Assembly: GCF_003590095.1 (NCBI RefSeq)
Contig: NC_039480.1
Span: 13,121,328-13,185,327, forward strand
Direction: 5' to 3'
DNA: 64,000 nucleotides
Source: Trichoplusia ni
Taxonomy: Eukaryota > Arthropoda > Insecta > Lepidoptera > Noctuidae
How positions within the stretch are numbered: position 1 is the stretch's first letter; the number at the start of each line of letters is the position of its first letter. Under the pieces are notes generated by a model. That model was not told where the DNA came from. It was given only the letters and a program-made list of their open reading frames with translations, and made no database searches. This document shows, in pieces, positions 23,201 through 37,448 of this stretch. The position numbers and the translations under genes are program-made.

Positions 23201-23934
23201 AAGCTATCACCTAGTCAAAAAAACTGTTCATCCCATAGAAATATTGATCAGCTATTAAGTAACTATTTTCACTAATTAAAAAAACTAACAGCTCTCTTAC
23301 AAAAGTTGTGAAAAGGGTAAATTTGGGCTATTTGATTGTTCATTATTTTTTTGTAATAGCAGAAGCATACAAAACACATATAACCTGTCAACTGTTTGTA
23401 TCTACATTATGTTTTAGTCCCGACCCATGTTCCAACCTTTTTGTAATTAAACTTCTTTGTAAACCATTATTTGGGTTTTGAACTCGTGAAGTTTAGTACC
23501 GTACTCTTCAGTGAATTAGGAAATTGAAGCACATTTGTTGCAAAAATATTGTAGGTACCGATAGTAATGCCCATAAATAAAATACTGAAGTTGTATTTAT
23601 CATTTTGCCTCTTAAATTATTGAAGTGCACCATTAATCAAATTCACCAATCACAAAGGTTGATTCGTTTGCTATTTGGTTTTTGTAATGAATATCGGATG
23701 CATGCGGTTTGGTTTCCTTCAGTTTCAATAATGAAAACCATTTACCGATTTTCGTTCAAAGTTTTAAAATAAATAAAGCTGTTACATTTTCCAAAAACCA
23801 GGCGAAATTATAGTAATTATAACCGTAATTACGTAAGACGTTTTACATTTAACACTAAAGACAGTCTCAACAATTACGCGCGGACAATAGAAGCTTTTAA
23901 AAAGACATCTTTAGAATTATTTTCATAATTTTCC
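20269..23934. other. Non-coding; one CRE site and a possible constrained patch
   Basis: There is a perfect TGACGTCA at 22145-22152. The stretch 22740-22970 (GATCGATCGTTCACCTGCTA, AGCGATTAATTTATTAAAGC) is non-repetitive and rich in homeodomain cores. No gene is seen. Confidence 0.35.
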
Positions 23935-24195
23935 TTGGACGGTGAAAGCGCTAATGGTCTCTTATTTAATTCGGAACCCGGAGTAATTACATCAAGTGCT
24001 ATTAATTTCACGTTCCATTCGAACTCGTCCCTCGGTATTGAAGGTATGCATACAATGCTAGGCCAGGCTGGGGTTCACTACACGAACCGATATGAAATTT
24101 CTAACGGCTCGGCCTCGTATAAACGCTATAGGCTGGGTACAGCGTCATACATTACGCCGCGTCACGATGGATGCTATGAACTTGTACTGTCGTAG
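23935..24195 (+). other. GC-elevated open frame, 86 codons, status unclear
   Basis: This plus-strand frame has higher GC than its flanks and reads GIEGMHTMLGQAGVHYTNRY and SASYKRYRLGTASYITPRHD. It starts from a non-ATG codon and directly precedes the family E repeat (24258). It may be a conserved non-coding block rather than protein. Confidence 0.15.
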
Positions 24196-24257
24196 TTACT
24201 CTTTGCATATAGCTGAAGTCATGCATGCATTTGTGAATAGGAGCATTAAGGTAATAA

Positions 24258-24442
24258 TAATGTCCAGACCGATTTTCGGCTACGGTGGCTAGTGGTGCAA
24301 GACACCAGCTGCGCGGCTCATATTATAGTGCCCAAGCGTATGCGTTTATATAGGTGCTTTCTCTGTTCCCTTAATTCTATAGCCTGATGGAACATCAATT
24401 CGACACCGGAGAGAGATTAACCGCAGGTTGGTTAAAATGCAC
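24258..24442 (+). repeat. Dispersed lepidopteran-type repeat (family E)
   Basis: It contains CCGATTTTCGGCTACGGTGG, CACCAGCTGCGCGGCTCATA, TTATAGTGCCCAAGCGTATG, CTCTGTTCCCTTAATTCTAT and CGACACCGGAGAGAGATTAA. The same order of blocks is, to my knowledge, common in moth genomes. Edges are approximate. Confidence 0.6.
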
Positions 24443-26740
24443 AGAAATTTCGTAAAGTCTGTTAAAGTTTTGCCGTACTTACCTCACAGCTTCTAAGGTC
24501 AGCATAGCATAGGATCTTAATTTTATAAAATCATGACGCCGCATTCAGCGTGACGCTGAGGGCGACCAGGTAGTATCAGTAGATCACGACCTAAATGCTA
24601 ATCTCTAATTAATATGTTAAACAGATGCATTAATGTGGTTTCGTGTGTGTCCAATACTGTTGACGTTGCGGAAATGAAACTACTGCTCTAAGCTGTCAAC
24701 GAAATAATTTGATAAAATGGTATACCTACCTTAAAAAATGTCGTCACCAAAATTTGCTGTTGGTCGAAATGAGACTATTGCTTTGTTTGGAGCCGAACCT
24801 GTAACTCGTGATTATGGACGCCAGTCCCTACACCAACCAACCTACCCAAGCCACTGACCAAGAATTTGAATTTGTTCATTGCATCGTGACACGTCTGATG
24901 TCGCGCACGACCGCCATAAGACGTGATTCGAATCTTGGTGGTTTGAATTTTTGCATTGTATTATTTGTATTTAATTGCAAATATTCATTATCCGATTCGC
25001 AGAGCTTTCTGCGTATTAAATTATTTAAAGTAAAATTTATAACATGTTTATTACAATTTTATGCAGAGAAGCAGAAGGTATTCAAATATTACTTAAATAT
25101 TACATAAATAATTTAATTGTTTAAATAATAATTATATTGTGTTTATGTTATACCACTAGACTTTTACTGCAACATTCTACAATAATACGTTAAAAAATCT
25201 TGGGTCTGGTCCAAAAAGGTGGTCTGTCACCCGAAGATTGAAAATCAAGTCAATTTCATCAAGACACGTTGACCAGTTTCTTGGACGGCCGTAGTATAAT
25301 ATAAATTGGTAACAGAGCGAATACTACATGTATACAGAATTCCGATCGGTACTGAGTTGAAGTAACAAGCAGATAGTTTGTAGAGTACTAAGTGGACTGT
25401 TGGGCCGGACCAGTAATCAAGTTAACAGATACCTGAAGTTAGCGAGTGTTTGGCTAACTGTCAGATAACTGTAGAAATTGAATATAAATAGGTTTTCCTC
25501 ACTAGTTTGATAAAATATCGAATGTAGTCGTATATGTATTGAAGTAAGTGCATATACATACATCGTAATGTTGTTCGGCTTGGTGAAGTCATTCAGTTTT
25601 TTCCATACAAGTTTGTTTAAATCCATACAGCAGTTTAGAAAAAGACATAAAAAATATGGACAGGAAGGCGCAGAAAAGCAAGTTTCGCTTTTTTATATAA
25701 ATAAGTATGTAAAACATTTTTACAAAGTAGTTTCGTGGTAAATAGTGATAGTTCAAAATGCAAAAATTGAAAATGAGAAAAATTTGGTCGAATTGTTGTT
25801 ATTGGGGTAACAGATACAGCTAAGAATAGTGAACCCTAAAAAAATAACATTTGTCAAAACTCCGGTGATGATATTAAATCGCTATTATTTAAATTAGAAA
25901 TTATCCAATAACACGTGAAAGAAAGAAATGAATGAATAAGACAATTATTAAAAAAAAAAAAACTAACCATCCAAAAACAACTTAAAAAAAAACTATGAAA
26001 CTTTTTAATAGTAGTAAAGTAGTTTTGATTTAATTACGGTGGATCTTATATTATTGAAATATTTAATTCTGGATGAGAAAAGGTGAAAAACATTTTAGCT
26101 TTTTTGGCAACAACCGTTGAACTGTTTTATCTCATAACTATATCTTAATTACGGCTCATCCTTATTCAAACACCAAATTCTTTAAGACGTTTATGTGTCT
26201 AGATTAATTTGAAGACTTAAAAGGTGTTCTTGTCTAAACGTTCCAGATGGTTTACAAACTACCAATGACTAAGATTTTGAATGTATTGGTTTTATATCAT
26301 AGCATGGTGACACGTTTTACACGTCTTATTTAGTTTATTACAGAGCGACTATATGTCAAAGTTTTATATATTGTTTTCTAATAGGTATACTAAAACGAGG
26401 GATAACCACGAGTCAACAATCTAACGACGTGTGCAATAATGCCTTATGAGTGAGACACAATCCATCAGTGTGTATGACGAACATTCGACATAATAAGATA
26501 ATTATTTTATAACGGGCGAAAAATCAGTAGAATACTAAACTAACAAAGGAAAATCGTCTCTATATCTAGTTGAAATAGAGTTGATGTCAATTGCAAAATG
26601 TCACTGAATCGGTGGACTAGACAAAATAATAATCAGGCACTAATTTACATGCGGTCCACGTTTTCAGTCACTCGAACATATACATTTCAAAGTAGTGCCT
26701 GTACTAGATGTTCCAAAACGCGATAGTTGATAACGTGCGG
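24443..26740. other. Non-coding
   Basis: Near 24930, GTGATTCGAATCTTGGTGG resembles a tRNA B-box, possibly from a decayed SINE. Otherwise it is AT-rich with nothing supported. Confidence 0.35.
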
Positions 26741-26803
26741 AAGCGAGAAACCGCTCTACAATTCAAGTAGCGGCGTCTCGCTCTACAACAGCTATAGTTC
26801 CGT
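26741..26803 (+). repeat. Family B repeat, decayed copy
   Basis: It contains AAGCGAGAAACCGCTCTACA and AAGTAGCGGCGTCTCGCTCT, followed by ACAACAGCTATAG in place of the usual CCACAACTGCAAT. Confidence 0.45.
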
Positions 26804-28374
26804 TATAGGTTTCATAGTAAGTCAGCTTGCCCAAACTAGTGGTAACCAAAGGTCTGAGTTGGTCTTTTGTCCCTAGAGTGTACCGTGAATATGCTGAGAT
26901 ATTGGGCGTGTGTAGAATTGCCTTTTCACTCAATATTTTCTCGGTTAAGGGAACCTTTGGGCTTGCATTCTATCAAAGAGCTTCTTGTGACGGGTCAGCT
27001 TAGATGTTATATATATGTACGTTATATTGCAAAAATAAATGTGGCTGAGTGCTCTACTGATTTCTGATCCACTTTTTTTCATGTTCTTTTTTTTGTGTTG
27101 CCTGTGGCGTTGACAGGTGACAGGATTCTTTTTACGATCATTGCTGTCAAATCCTTTTTTTTTAATTTGGAGAATTACTTATTTTAATAATAACATTACG
27201 AAGAACGACAATTTATTTTTATTAAATGCACAAGCAGTTTTGATAAGAAAAACGAAACAATAACTATTGTTGTTTTCCTTTACGATAAATAACAAACGAG
27301 GCTACTGGAAATACAAAATGCTTAAAGATATAAAGGTTAATATTATAATGCTAAATATAGCTTTTGAACCAAATAGTTTGGAAGTTATTTAAGCAAAGTT
27401 TTGGTTATGTAGCCGTTAATTATATACTGGAATATACAATGAAGATCAGGAGTTGTAAGATTAATTAGAAACAAAATAAGGTATACATAATTAGTAGTGT
27501 GAATGATACAAGAGAAATACAATATAATCGTAAAGCTTTTAGACTGGGGCCTCTAGGCCATGACCAGACATTACTTACAAGGCTTTGTTTGCTATGGCAA
27601 CCATAGCGTTATTTTATTCCCAAAGTCAAAATCTGTCAGGCCAGCAACGTTGAAAATGTTCACACACAAGATATCTACACTATTCTTTTAACGCCAATGG
27701 TATTGTATTATGCAATCGTCAATGCTTCACAATCACACTGTATCAAATTTCAATAAAAAAGTACACTAAAAATCACAATTCCAAGACAATCCTCTCGTAG
27801 ATTTCATAACTAGCGGGTGGAAAGAGAAACCTTCTTATTTTAAACTTTTTGCATGAAACTCGAAAAAGTAAGTATTAAAACACGAAAGGGTATTAGGTTG
27901 CAAATTTATTCCGAACGATCTGAAATTTAAATGTGAGCTCATCAAAGTTTCTGTGAGGAGTAACTTGTAATATGTGAGCGTGTGATTGCTTTTCATCTTA
28001 AAAAGAGCCCCGAGAATGAAAGGCGGGTTGAAGGGGAATTTCCCTAATTGGTTATTACCTCTTATTAGCCAAGATTTTATTTAATAGAATATTTTACGTA
28101 CCTTATTATGATAGGCTCTTTAAGACTGAATAAAGAGCTGTATACTTGCGTCCGATACTGAACATCAGCCCTGGTATCTGCGAGAGTTTTATTTATATTA
28201 TTTTAAGAGTTCTGGTAGTTAGCACTTTGTAGGTATAAGCTTTTTTTGTGAACATTAATTCAATAAAAAGATTTTTTCAATACTGCAATTATGAAAATTA
28301 TCAATAGGTTCTTGACCGTAATTACGTTATAATCTGTACAAATTTATTATTTGCGATACACACTGTTGACTATC
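26804..28374. other. Non-coding AT-rich stretch
   Basis: I see no gene, clear repeat or strong structure here. Confidence 0.4.
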
Positions 28375-28433
28375 TGATGGACAGATAATCGCAGTAATAG
28401 TGTTCCATTTTTAATCTTCGGTTACGGAACCCA
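28375..28433 (-). repeat. Family A repeat, short fragment
   Basis: It contains GATGGACAGATAATCGCAGT, AATAGTG and GGTTACGGAACCC, the reverse-strand start of the family. It lies about 430 bases before an oppositely oriented copy. Confidence 0.4.
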
Positions 28434-28861
28434 AATAAAATCAAATTCAGTTTTCACTATAATGAGCCGTGAGCGTGACCATACAGTCCCCGTAAACAGG
28501 TTACCTTATCAATACACAATTTGACATTTACGTTAAGATTCCAAAATTTACCCCAAATACTTAGCGGTTAAACACGATCTTAATAATATCGTTGTCTTAA
28601 TAATGTTGTATGTACATAGGTAGTCAGCTAAGAATTTGGCTGTAGGAAAATCCCGGCTTTGTGTTCCGAGGCGTTAACTGTATATTCATATAATGAAAGG
28701 AATATAGCTGTTGCTCAGTTGAATATTAACTCTAAAACGTTGAAGACGGTCTTTTATTAAGCTTTTGTAATGGAAATTAATGAAGACGTGTGTTACGTAA
28801 TATTCTTATTAATTTTGAGTATCTTTTTAGGAGTGAGAACTGAAAGGGTAAACCTGTTATG

Positions 28862-28968
28862 TTGTCTGTGCGTGTGTCACCAGGCGGACAGAAGCCGTGA
28901 TAGCTAGACAATTGCATTTTTTACCGATGATGTATTTCTTAATCGCTATAGCAGCATTTTTTGTACGT
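28862..28968 (+). repeat. Family A repeat, decayed copy
   Basis: It shows TTGTCTGTGCGTGTGTCACC, AGGCGGACAGAAGCCGTGAT, AGCTAGACAATTG and CCGATGATGTATTTCTTAAT, preserving the distal part (CCGTGATAGCTAGACAGTTG, GATGATGTATTTC) well. Confidence 0.6.
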
Positions 28969-29789
28969 TCAATAATTTCTTAAATGTCAAATACATAAAC
29001 AAGAATGTTTTTATTTAGCCTATTTCTACGGAGCCCATATTGTAGCAAGTCTGATTTGTACTCGATTTGCGATTACAAATTAATTGTATTTCATATTATG
29101 TTTTGCAGTATTTTCTTTGTAACGAAGCTTTCTATGTATATTTTCCAAGTTAAAAATATTGTTTTAATAAAAAATTGGCCTAACGAATTTATTGTACGAA
29201 TGAAGCCTGAGTTGGGATCAAACCTGTACCGTCATGAAAAGAACCGCATGGTCACCACGACATTTTTATACCATTAATTTCGTATCCCATAAATTTTAAG
29301 AGTTTTAGGGTGTTATACAAAAAGGGTGTAAAAGAACCATATCCCTGAGGGACTCACACTTAAAACTACTCAAAAAGAAGTCCTTACATTCAAACAACAA
29401 TAATTACATACCAAATTGTATTTAACAGTCGCAAAGAAAATGGAAAGGCGAACAAACCATATAATTATATTATATTAAATCTCCCATCTGTAGCCGAATG
29501 CTTAATAAAATAATTAGACGGGCGAGGTGCCTAATATAAAATTAACAATGCAAATTTTCAACTTAATTTAACAGATGAATTTCTTGGAGGTTTTAATCAA
29601 ACTTTTCTTCTTGTTATGGCTTTAGAAGCAAGGTTTGATATGAATAGAAGTGCATTGAGTTTTCTATTCTGAACTTTGGAACATTTAATTTAATGAGAAT
29701 CTTGATGAGAATCTTTTCAGTGAGAGAATACGTTGGTCAAACAAATAAGAATGGTTTGTCATGTGAAACGAATGAGTGAATTGTTTTTG

Positions 29790-29963
29790 TGTCTGTTTGC
29801 CTGTCTCCCTGTTTTTCAGATCTTTCAAACGGCTTGACTAATTGACATAAAGTTAAAAGGGTGAATTTCCATTGTTAACTAAATAACATCATAGTTTAAG
29901 CACATAGAAAACATGAAAGGAAAATAGAAAAACAAAACAGGTACAGCCCTGGCACCCAGCTAG
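29790..29963 (+). mobile_element. Possible degenerate Helitron-like element
   Basis: CTTTCAAACGGCTTGACTAA resembles the central block of the other Helitron-like copies. The right end is a small hairpin CTGG-CAC-CCAG running into CTAG (29960-29963) followed by T. The 5' limit is approximate. Confidence 0.35.
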
Positions 29964-32900
29964 TTTTGTAAGAAAAACCTTAATTTTTCTAGACTTTCAC
30001 GTCATGTCTGTTGAAAGAACTTCTAACCAAAATAATAATTTATACAAAAGAAATCTAATTCAACAAAAGTTACTTAAGTATTATTTCAATCTAATATGGA
30101 AACTTTTTGGTGGACAGAAATAACTTCAACACCACTTTTAATAATACTTGAACAACTATTCGAAGCTAAATCCGAATTTTATTTTACTCAGAAAAAATAA
30201 TTAAGTTATTTACGACGAAAAACGATTACTTAAGGCCATTACTCGAAGTTTTGTTTATTTGAATAAAACGTCTTACAATCATATTTCAAGGAAGAAACTC
30301 AAGTGAGCCTTAATGGAGGAAACTTTAGCAATTTGTGGCAGCTACCTATTCTCAAATAATGGATTTTTAGCGGAAATTAGACACCCTTTCAATTCCGATC
30401 ATTTCCCATCGCGAAAGAACGTGTCGGAAACAGGCGTTTTCTTACTCCTTCTGTTTTATGATTTAGATTCGTTTTTAATGGTTAATATTATGTATATTTA
30501 TTTGAATTAGTTTACGAATATCGCTGTTATGGTAATTTGTTTGAAGAATATTGTGTGGGCTGTTGACGTATACGTCAGGGGGTGGTGTTACCACAGGTGT
30601 AACTGTTGACATGACAATTTGACGTCAGTGAGTCAAGGCGACCATAATACAACACTTTTATAAAAAAATAATCGTGAAAGCGTATTGCCCTAGACAGCGT
30701 TTATCAAGAGAAACCACGACCCATAAAGCTATAGATCAACAACTTAAATGAATTCCCTAAAGGAAAAAGATTTAAAACCCTTCTTTCTATAATTTGAAGT
30801 ATGATATAAAAGGCAGGGCTTAAAATCCCCAAAGGATTAAAACTGGCTTGACTACGGCAGAGAGCGAACGACAAAGTTTTAGACGGAAGTTTCTGTCTGA
30901 CGTCACTAAACGTAGCCTATTTTGCTCGGTTACTAGAAGATGAACCTCACGAAGGCTTGACGTATTTGAAAATCACAAAAGCTTTGAACCTAAAGGCCAT
31001 CAAAAAACTGAAACATCGGAAAACCCATCATAGTTCTAATTGGAGAACTCGTCGAGTATGCTCAAAAAACCATCGGAGCACTTCCTTCCAAAGAGTTGGA
31101 ACTGAATTTGATTTATTACCGAAATATTTATATTGCGTTATTATCTAGTGTTGGCGGACCCTAAACAAACTTCTCTAATACTAAGTAAACCAAGTGTTCG
31201 GTCCCTTCGAGTATTACCTTTGCCCTTAAGAAAACTTAGCAAACTCTTATTGCCTTTTTCGTTAGGAAGTCGTTTCGGAAACAAAAGGCCGGAATCTTTT
31301 GTTTATATAGTTTATCATTTTTGAATATAAAATGCTTTTTACTGATGTTGAGATTTCTTTTGTATTTTCGTTTTACCTGTATGGAAATAAGTATATTTTT
31401 GTTTGGAGGTAGATTGGTTAGAGAATTCGAAATTCTTTTTGCTTTTTTAACCTTTTATGTAATTTTTCTCTTTATTTATTTCTGGCTTATATGAAATAAA
31501 AAAAAATCGGGATATTACTTAATTTGACTTGAAGCTCATTTTATATCAGTAATTTTCAACATCATTTTAAGTTTCAAGATTCGTTCTTCCATATGCTTAT
31601 AATTTTCATACTTATTTACATGACACAAAAACAGGAACAGTTTCTGAGAAATCCAAGTATGTATCCAGACCAAATGGCATCTATGTTCATTAAATAGTCA
31701 AATACTCACAAAGACCACGTTTCCCTGGATATTAATATGAAATGTTTACTTACATCGGTCTTCAGAACTGTGGCGTTTCATAAGTCAAATAATACACCAT
31801 AATGAAGTTGCCAACTTTCATTGAAAGCTCTATAAAAGGGTTGTCAGACTAAGTAATTTGCAGTTTCACGATCGAATTTTGGTTATGATAGATGTAAGAG
31901 GTCTAAGAAATTGGGAGAAATTTAGAGATATCTTATTACAAAAAATATGCTTATCAAATGTTTCTCGTTTCAAGTTGAATGTTAGCCATATGTGTTGAAT
32001 GTATAAATTGATTTTATAATAAATTATCTATCTACCTATTTATTTTAAATCTTTGTTGTAACTTGACCTAAAAATACCTAAAAGTTGAGAAAATATTTTT
32101 CGGTAAGAGTATTTTTCAATCACGGCCAAGACATAGACTTAATGCTTCATTAAATCTTCGCATGGTTACTAAGCAGGTTATATTTCAATAATATTTGTTT
32201 AACAAAAAAAAAACATACAACCAATTAAAAAAAAAATGTGCTATAACTGATGAACTTGTCGTGGGAACAAATGACAGCTATAGGTTTAAGGTAGTATTTA
32301 AGATCATCCAGTCCGAAGTTATGAGATATATAGACATATTGAAAACCTCCTTTTTTTGAAGAAGCCTAAGAACGAAGGCTACTCATGGCCTCGATAAAAA
32401 ACCCCAAAACTTATGAATTATAAGATCATTACCACATATTGTTATCAAGCTAATGTTTTAAGGTAACCCTGAGTAACTTAAGACTTTCTTAAACTTCTAT
32501 TCAAGTGGCGTAAATCGGTCGCCGTCTCGGGTTTTACATTGAAATAGTTACAGAAGTACTTACGAAAGGCAGTGGTCGCTCAAGAAATTTCGCCAACAAA
32601 GAGGCAATAGAAACTGTGAAATCCATTTTGGTAAGCCGTTGAAAGGGTGTTAGGTATCGATCAGTAATGAATAGTCTATTAATTAAATTCGACTACAACG
32701 ATTATGTAGCATTAGACAGTTATAAATGGATTTTGTTCATATTTTGAAAGCGACAGAAGTAAATCAGGAATTTGGTCATTTTGCGAATTTCGTCCTTATT
32801 GATAGTACGAATATGGGTTAAATTAGCAATACAATCAAATAATTTAAAATATAAATAGATGCCTCACGGGTTTCTTAGACATATTCGGTTACGTTCAAGT

Positions 32901-35763
32901 AAAACCTTTGAAATGAAAACTTTTTAAAGCATCCTCCAAAAAGAATAAACTACCTGAAAAGTTGGCTAAGTTTATTCTCGTATTTATTTTAAGATCTACC
33001 GTTCATTTCCCCTAACCAAGTCATAAACATAAAAGAGTTCAACGCGAAAAGCTTTTATGCAAAAATTCAAACACCTTATTTACCATCGAAAAGTTTTCAC
33101 GTTACATTTCATTACACGGGCTATTCTTGTTGAAGGCTGCTGACGAGAGCAATATACCCGTTGCTGGCTGTCTTTATGGCCACTGTAAATCACGTTTACC
33201 TACTTGACCCAAGCAACCAATAGTCGAACATTAAAAGGGTTTGATTTATCGTAGAACTTAGGACATTGTCGGCATCTGTTGCTGCTCACGTTGCTACGTA
33301 GTTTATTATAAAGGTGGACTCAACTCGTTTGATGTAGTGCGTTTAGTTGGCTCTTGTTTGTGCCTTGATGACTGTTTGTTAGAATTGTTGGAAATTCGAC
33401 TGGTTTTATTTCTTGAGGTTTATAGTTTTTCGATAGTAATGCTTTGAGTCGTGAAAGATTTTGTGTGATTTTTCGTGTATTCAGTGTGTCAGCTACCTCT
33501 ATGCCAATTTTATCAAAATTGCTCCAAGTTTTGAGCGTTCAGAAAAAGAAGGCACATATAAAAACTTTCGCCTATGCAATACGCATATTAGTCTCTTAAT
33601 CTTCACATCTAATATAATGAACTCTTTCTTTAGATTTATTCACATAAAGTCTATTCAATATTTAAAATTTTTTTATAGCAACCTCAAAATTTTTCCAGAC
33701 TTCATTTTCCTTTCAATCTCTAATAACAGCTGAGCAGCATTAAAGATTAGTTTCTATAAAGGTTTCGTATCAACTCCAAGCAAAACAAGCTCAAGTCAGT
33801 GCAAGTCTCGCATAAAGTGAAGAGAAACTTTATAAGGCACCACGCGACAGTGCCAGCATTGTTTCCATATTGGCTTTGAAACTTGAAAATTCAAGACTAC
33901 CCACACCATTTTGTAACATTCCAAAGCCTTGGAGTCAAATGAGATCTTGGAACTTCGAAATTAGTATACAGAAATACCTTGTTCTTGTAGCCAATACTCG
34001 TATGTCAAGTATATATTTGAACGTGTTTCGAGTTCGCGGTTTAGTACCTTTATAAGCCGTGCGTATTAACATTGCTTACGTAATACTCGCGGAACTTCTA
34101 ATTAATGACGTCAGTTAGAAGGAACTTTGTTGGATGTTACTTAATGTGAGATGGAGATTTTGATAAAGTATTATGGTAATTAAGGATGCGCATATTTTTT
34201 TTTCTTTTGTCTTCGTTTGAACTTTGTCTTTGCCTTAATTAACAAATTTAGGTGAGTAATGAATATGATTATATTGTGTAGCAATAATGTGAAGTAGATA
34301 GAGTCAATCAACATTTATAAGCTATTCATAGTTATACCCGTATTGTTAATCAGATAAACTAGAAGATGTTGAAGTACAACCGTGTTGAAGTACTTCTACT
34401 ACAGCTTGGTGACAGTTGGACGGACATCGTTGCCTCAGAAACATGTTTCCCTTTTTACCCTTAGGATACATAACAATAAACAAATGCGCTATACATATAA
34501 AGTCTAGTTGATAACAAGAACACTTTCTACAATAGTCCAATCGTTCACGACGCAGCGCTAGACTCCAATACTGACTACCTCGGGCTTCAATGTCAAAATA
34601 AATCTTACAGTTTTGCATAATTGCATTGCCTTGTTTACAAAAGACTTTACGTTTTTAAAGTACAAATGGCTGCTTTTGTTATGGTTTAAATGAACAAAGC
34701 TCGCAGATTATCAGTCTCAGCAGTATCTGACCGAATAGAACAATAAAGCCGGGACGGCTGAGCCCGCACGTCGCGTCCCGAGGATTTTGTTTGAAATATA
34801 ATCAAATGATACGTCTGCCTTGAAAAAAACATTTTTGTACATTATAATTATAATACCAATATAGGCTAAGACAACGATTCAAAGATGCATGATAATCTTC
34901 TAACTAATGTGTATTTATCGGGATTGCCCGACTAGTTTCCTACCCAACAGAAGTCCTTAATTATGAGCTAACGCAGCGACGTGAATTAGCATTGCATCTT
35001 TTGAGTATTCGATATTCCCCACAAAAGCTACTTTAAAAAGGTCTGCCCATGTCCATGATACCTGCAAAGGTGTCGAAACGTCGGGAACTAAAATCAAAAA
35101 TTAAACCGCGTCAAAATCCGTAAAAGTAGATTCATTTTAATAGCTACTTTAAACCTTAGGTGTTTGAGTGACTACCAATATAGTTATACCTGTGTAGCGG
35201 GTTAAAAATGAGTGAAATCATTTATTGCCCGTTTCTTTTCCACTTTTCTTACAATCCAATCCAATAAACCAAATATTATCATGGAAGCGAGACGCCGCTA
35301 TACGCAGAAGAATGCAAACGCGCTTCCTTTTTTTAAAGTCTTTTAGGAGCTAATGATAAAGACACCAGTTAGCACATTAATTTTGCAGAAACCTCTAATA
35401 TTCATTTAGAAAAATAAACAAAAAATAATCGTCAAAATTAAATATTGGAAATAAATTGACAGCAGAAAACTTGAAACTAGTTAATGATAAGAAAGCAGTG
35501 AACACAGCTGAGAGTGTTCGAAAAGCAATTTAAAAAAATAAGTAAAGTGAACACAAAGTCTGGTTAAAACCCGAACTTGTTGCTGAAGCGTCGCTCCGTG
35601 AAGATAGAGGATCAAAGTAAGCCGCTTACAGAAGCAGAAACTTGACCGGGCCATACTGCACCGCCTTTGATTTACTTTTCCGATAAATTCGCTCTCGTAA
35701 ACATCTGTTTATTCTTTATTGGGAGTTTTGAAGATATTAAGCTCTTTAAACTTTTATTTTCAG
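29964..35763. other. Long non-coding stretch
   Basis: Apart from the bZIP-site cluster at 30564-30905, a TGACGTCA at 34106-34113 and a weak reverse family A fragment near 34403-34432, I see no gene. TATAAA at 33307 has no initiator at the right distance. Confidence 0.35.
30564..30905. promoter_or_regulatory. Cluster of CRE and AP-1 consensus sites
   Basis: TGACGTATACGTCA (30564-30577, palindromic), TGACGTCA (30620-30627) directly followed by the AP-1 consensus TGAGTCA (30629-30635), and a second TGACGTCA (30898-30905) occur within 342 bases. In known biology these bind CREB/ATF and AP-1 bZIP factors. There is no recognisable gene start nearby, so an enhancer role is inference. Confidence 0.3.
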
Positions 35764-35935
35764 GGGTCCGTTCCTAAAAAGTCAAGACGGTACGATATTT
35801 CTAAGTTTGTTCGTTTATCTGTAACCAGGCTGTATCTCAATAATCGTTCTAGTTAGAATATAATATTTAGACAGATGATGTATTTCTGCTGCTGTTACAA
35901 TAACAAATAGGATTTTTTTATGGTTGATATTTTCT
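35764..35935 (+). repeat. Family A repeat, long decayed copy
   Basis: It contains GGGGTCCGTTCCTAAAAAGT, AACCAGGCTGTATCTCAATA, GACAGATGATGTATTTCTGC and TGTTACAATAACAAATA, covering most of the family from the GGGTTCCGTACC start onwards. Confidence 0.65.
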
Positions 35936-37448
35936 TGCCAGTACAAAGCTACGAAACTCTCAGAGTAGACTCGCGTCTCTTTTTTTTTCATGCGGACTCA
36001 ACTCGTTCCTCATACCTAATTACATAGGTACATAATTAATATAGAAAATTTGCTTTTAACTCTTTAACATGAGCTTTATATTTTTCCATTGGCAAGAATG
36101 GACAAAACACTCCTTTTTGCGGCTACATGAACAGGAACGTCCTCAAACTTTTGTACGTTAAGTGCTGTTTAAATATGTAGGTATTTTGTTAATACCCAAG
36201 TTTTATAACAAGTTTCTCCTATTATTGAAAATTGTATTTCTTTTGAATAGGTTTTGGCACGCTTCTAGGTTGCAGGCTATATTTGCAAAAACTATCTAAG
36301 TATGAAAAAGCAGAAACTTTTTTCAATTTTGTATATGTACTCCGAACTAATTTTACAAAACTGCTTGTCGGATGACATTTAAAGAAAAAAATTCTTGAAG
36401 CGGTTCAGTAGAACCTGAAATTACTCCTACAACGTCACAAATTTTACTTATTCACCATTTTAATATAGATCTTTACAAAGCGAAAAAGATGCAAACAGGC
36501 AAACATACTTAAATGTAAAATACTATTTATATTTATACCTGATAGTCATCTTTGCAGCTGTTTGGCAAGAACTCACACAATAACACACAAGTCTGCACCG
36601 CAAACCAAAAACGTGTAATTAACAAGATTTTGCGTGCGCCCATTAATTTACAAGTACGTTACGTTGCAATTGTACAAAACAAATTGCAGGTACCTTCTCT
36701 AGGAAAATTTACATCGCGGTAAAGTAGGTTCTATTAATCCCCGTGGCATAAGGACGAGGTTTTAGAGTCTTTGAGGAGCCCACACCCATATAATGCTCAT
36801 GTAACATTCATTATAAGCTGCGTATAAGTATATTCAGATATAACGCCGTGTTATGTCCTGTTTGAGAGCACACTTTGCCAGTTATAACGACTTACGTCGA
36901 TGTAAATGGAAATTTGGCGGCTTGACGACTTTGTTTAACTTTTCTCGTCGAGAAATTGAACTGTGGATGTTTTGGGCTGTGGTGTCGTTTAGCTTAAATG
37001 GTGTGTCAATTTGCTAACTAACAGGTAGTGTTACATTAATTTCGAATATTTCATTTTTACTGTAAGGTTAAATATAGACTTAAAATGCGGTGTCTGACTG
37101 TGAGTGAATCTCGACATGGATGAGGAAAGGGTGGAGCATACATGATAAAGTGTATTACTTTAATTTTGAAGTATCTTTAAATGATTGTGCACCTTTAAGC
37201 TAGCTAAACTAAGCCCTAAGCTTCTGTTAAAGATCTGGAAGATCTGAAAATTAAGTTACAGAAAAGCGTATTCTAAAACCAAGAAATTGTATTTTTTTGT
37301 TATACCTACCATCATTCATAACATCCCAACATATTAGCCAACTCCAATATTGTACAAACATACATAATATCGTCCTAAACAAAATAACATTGTTGATTTA
37401 CACGTGGACTCGATACGAAAACGAAATCGGTAATGTTCGGTTCTATAT
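35936..37448. other. Non-coding AT-rich stretch
   Basis: Short accidental frames only. No repeats are recognised. Confidence 0.4.

Noticed and set aside
33307..33480. Possible core promoter (TATAAAG at 33307 and a TTCAGTGT stretch near 33480)
   Set aside because: No initiator-like TCAGT lies 25-35 bases after the TATA-like box, and no coding region follows.
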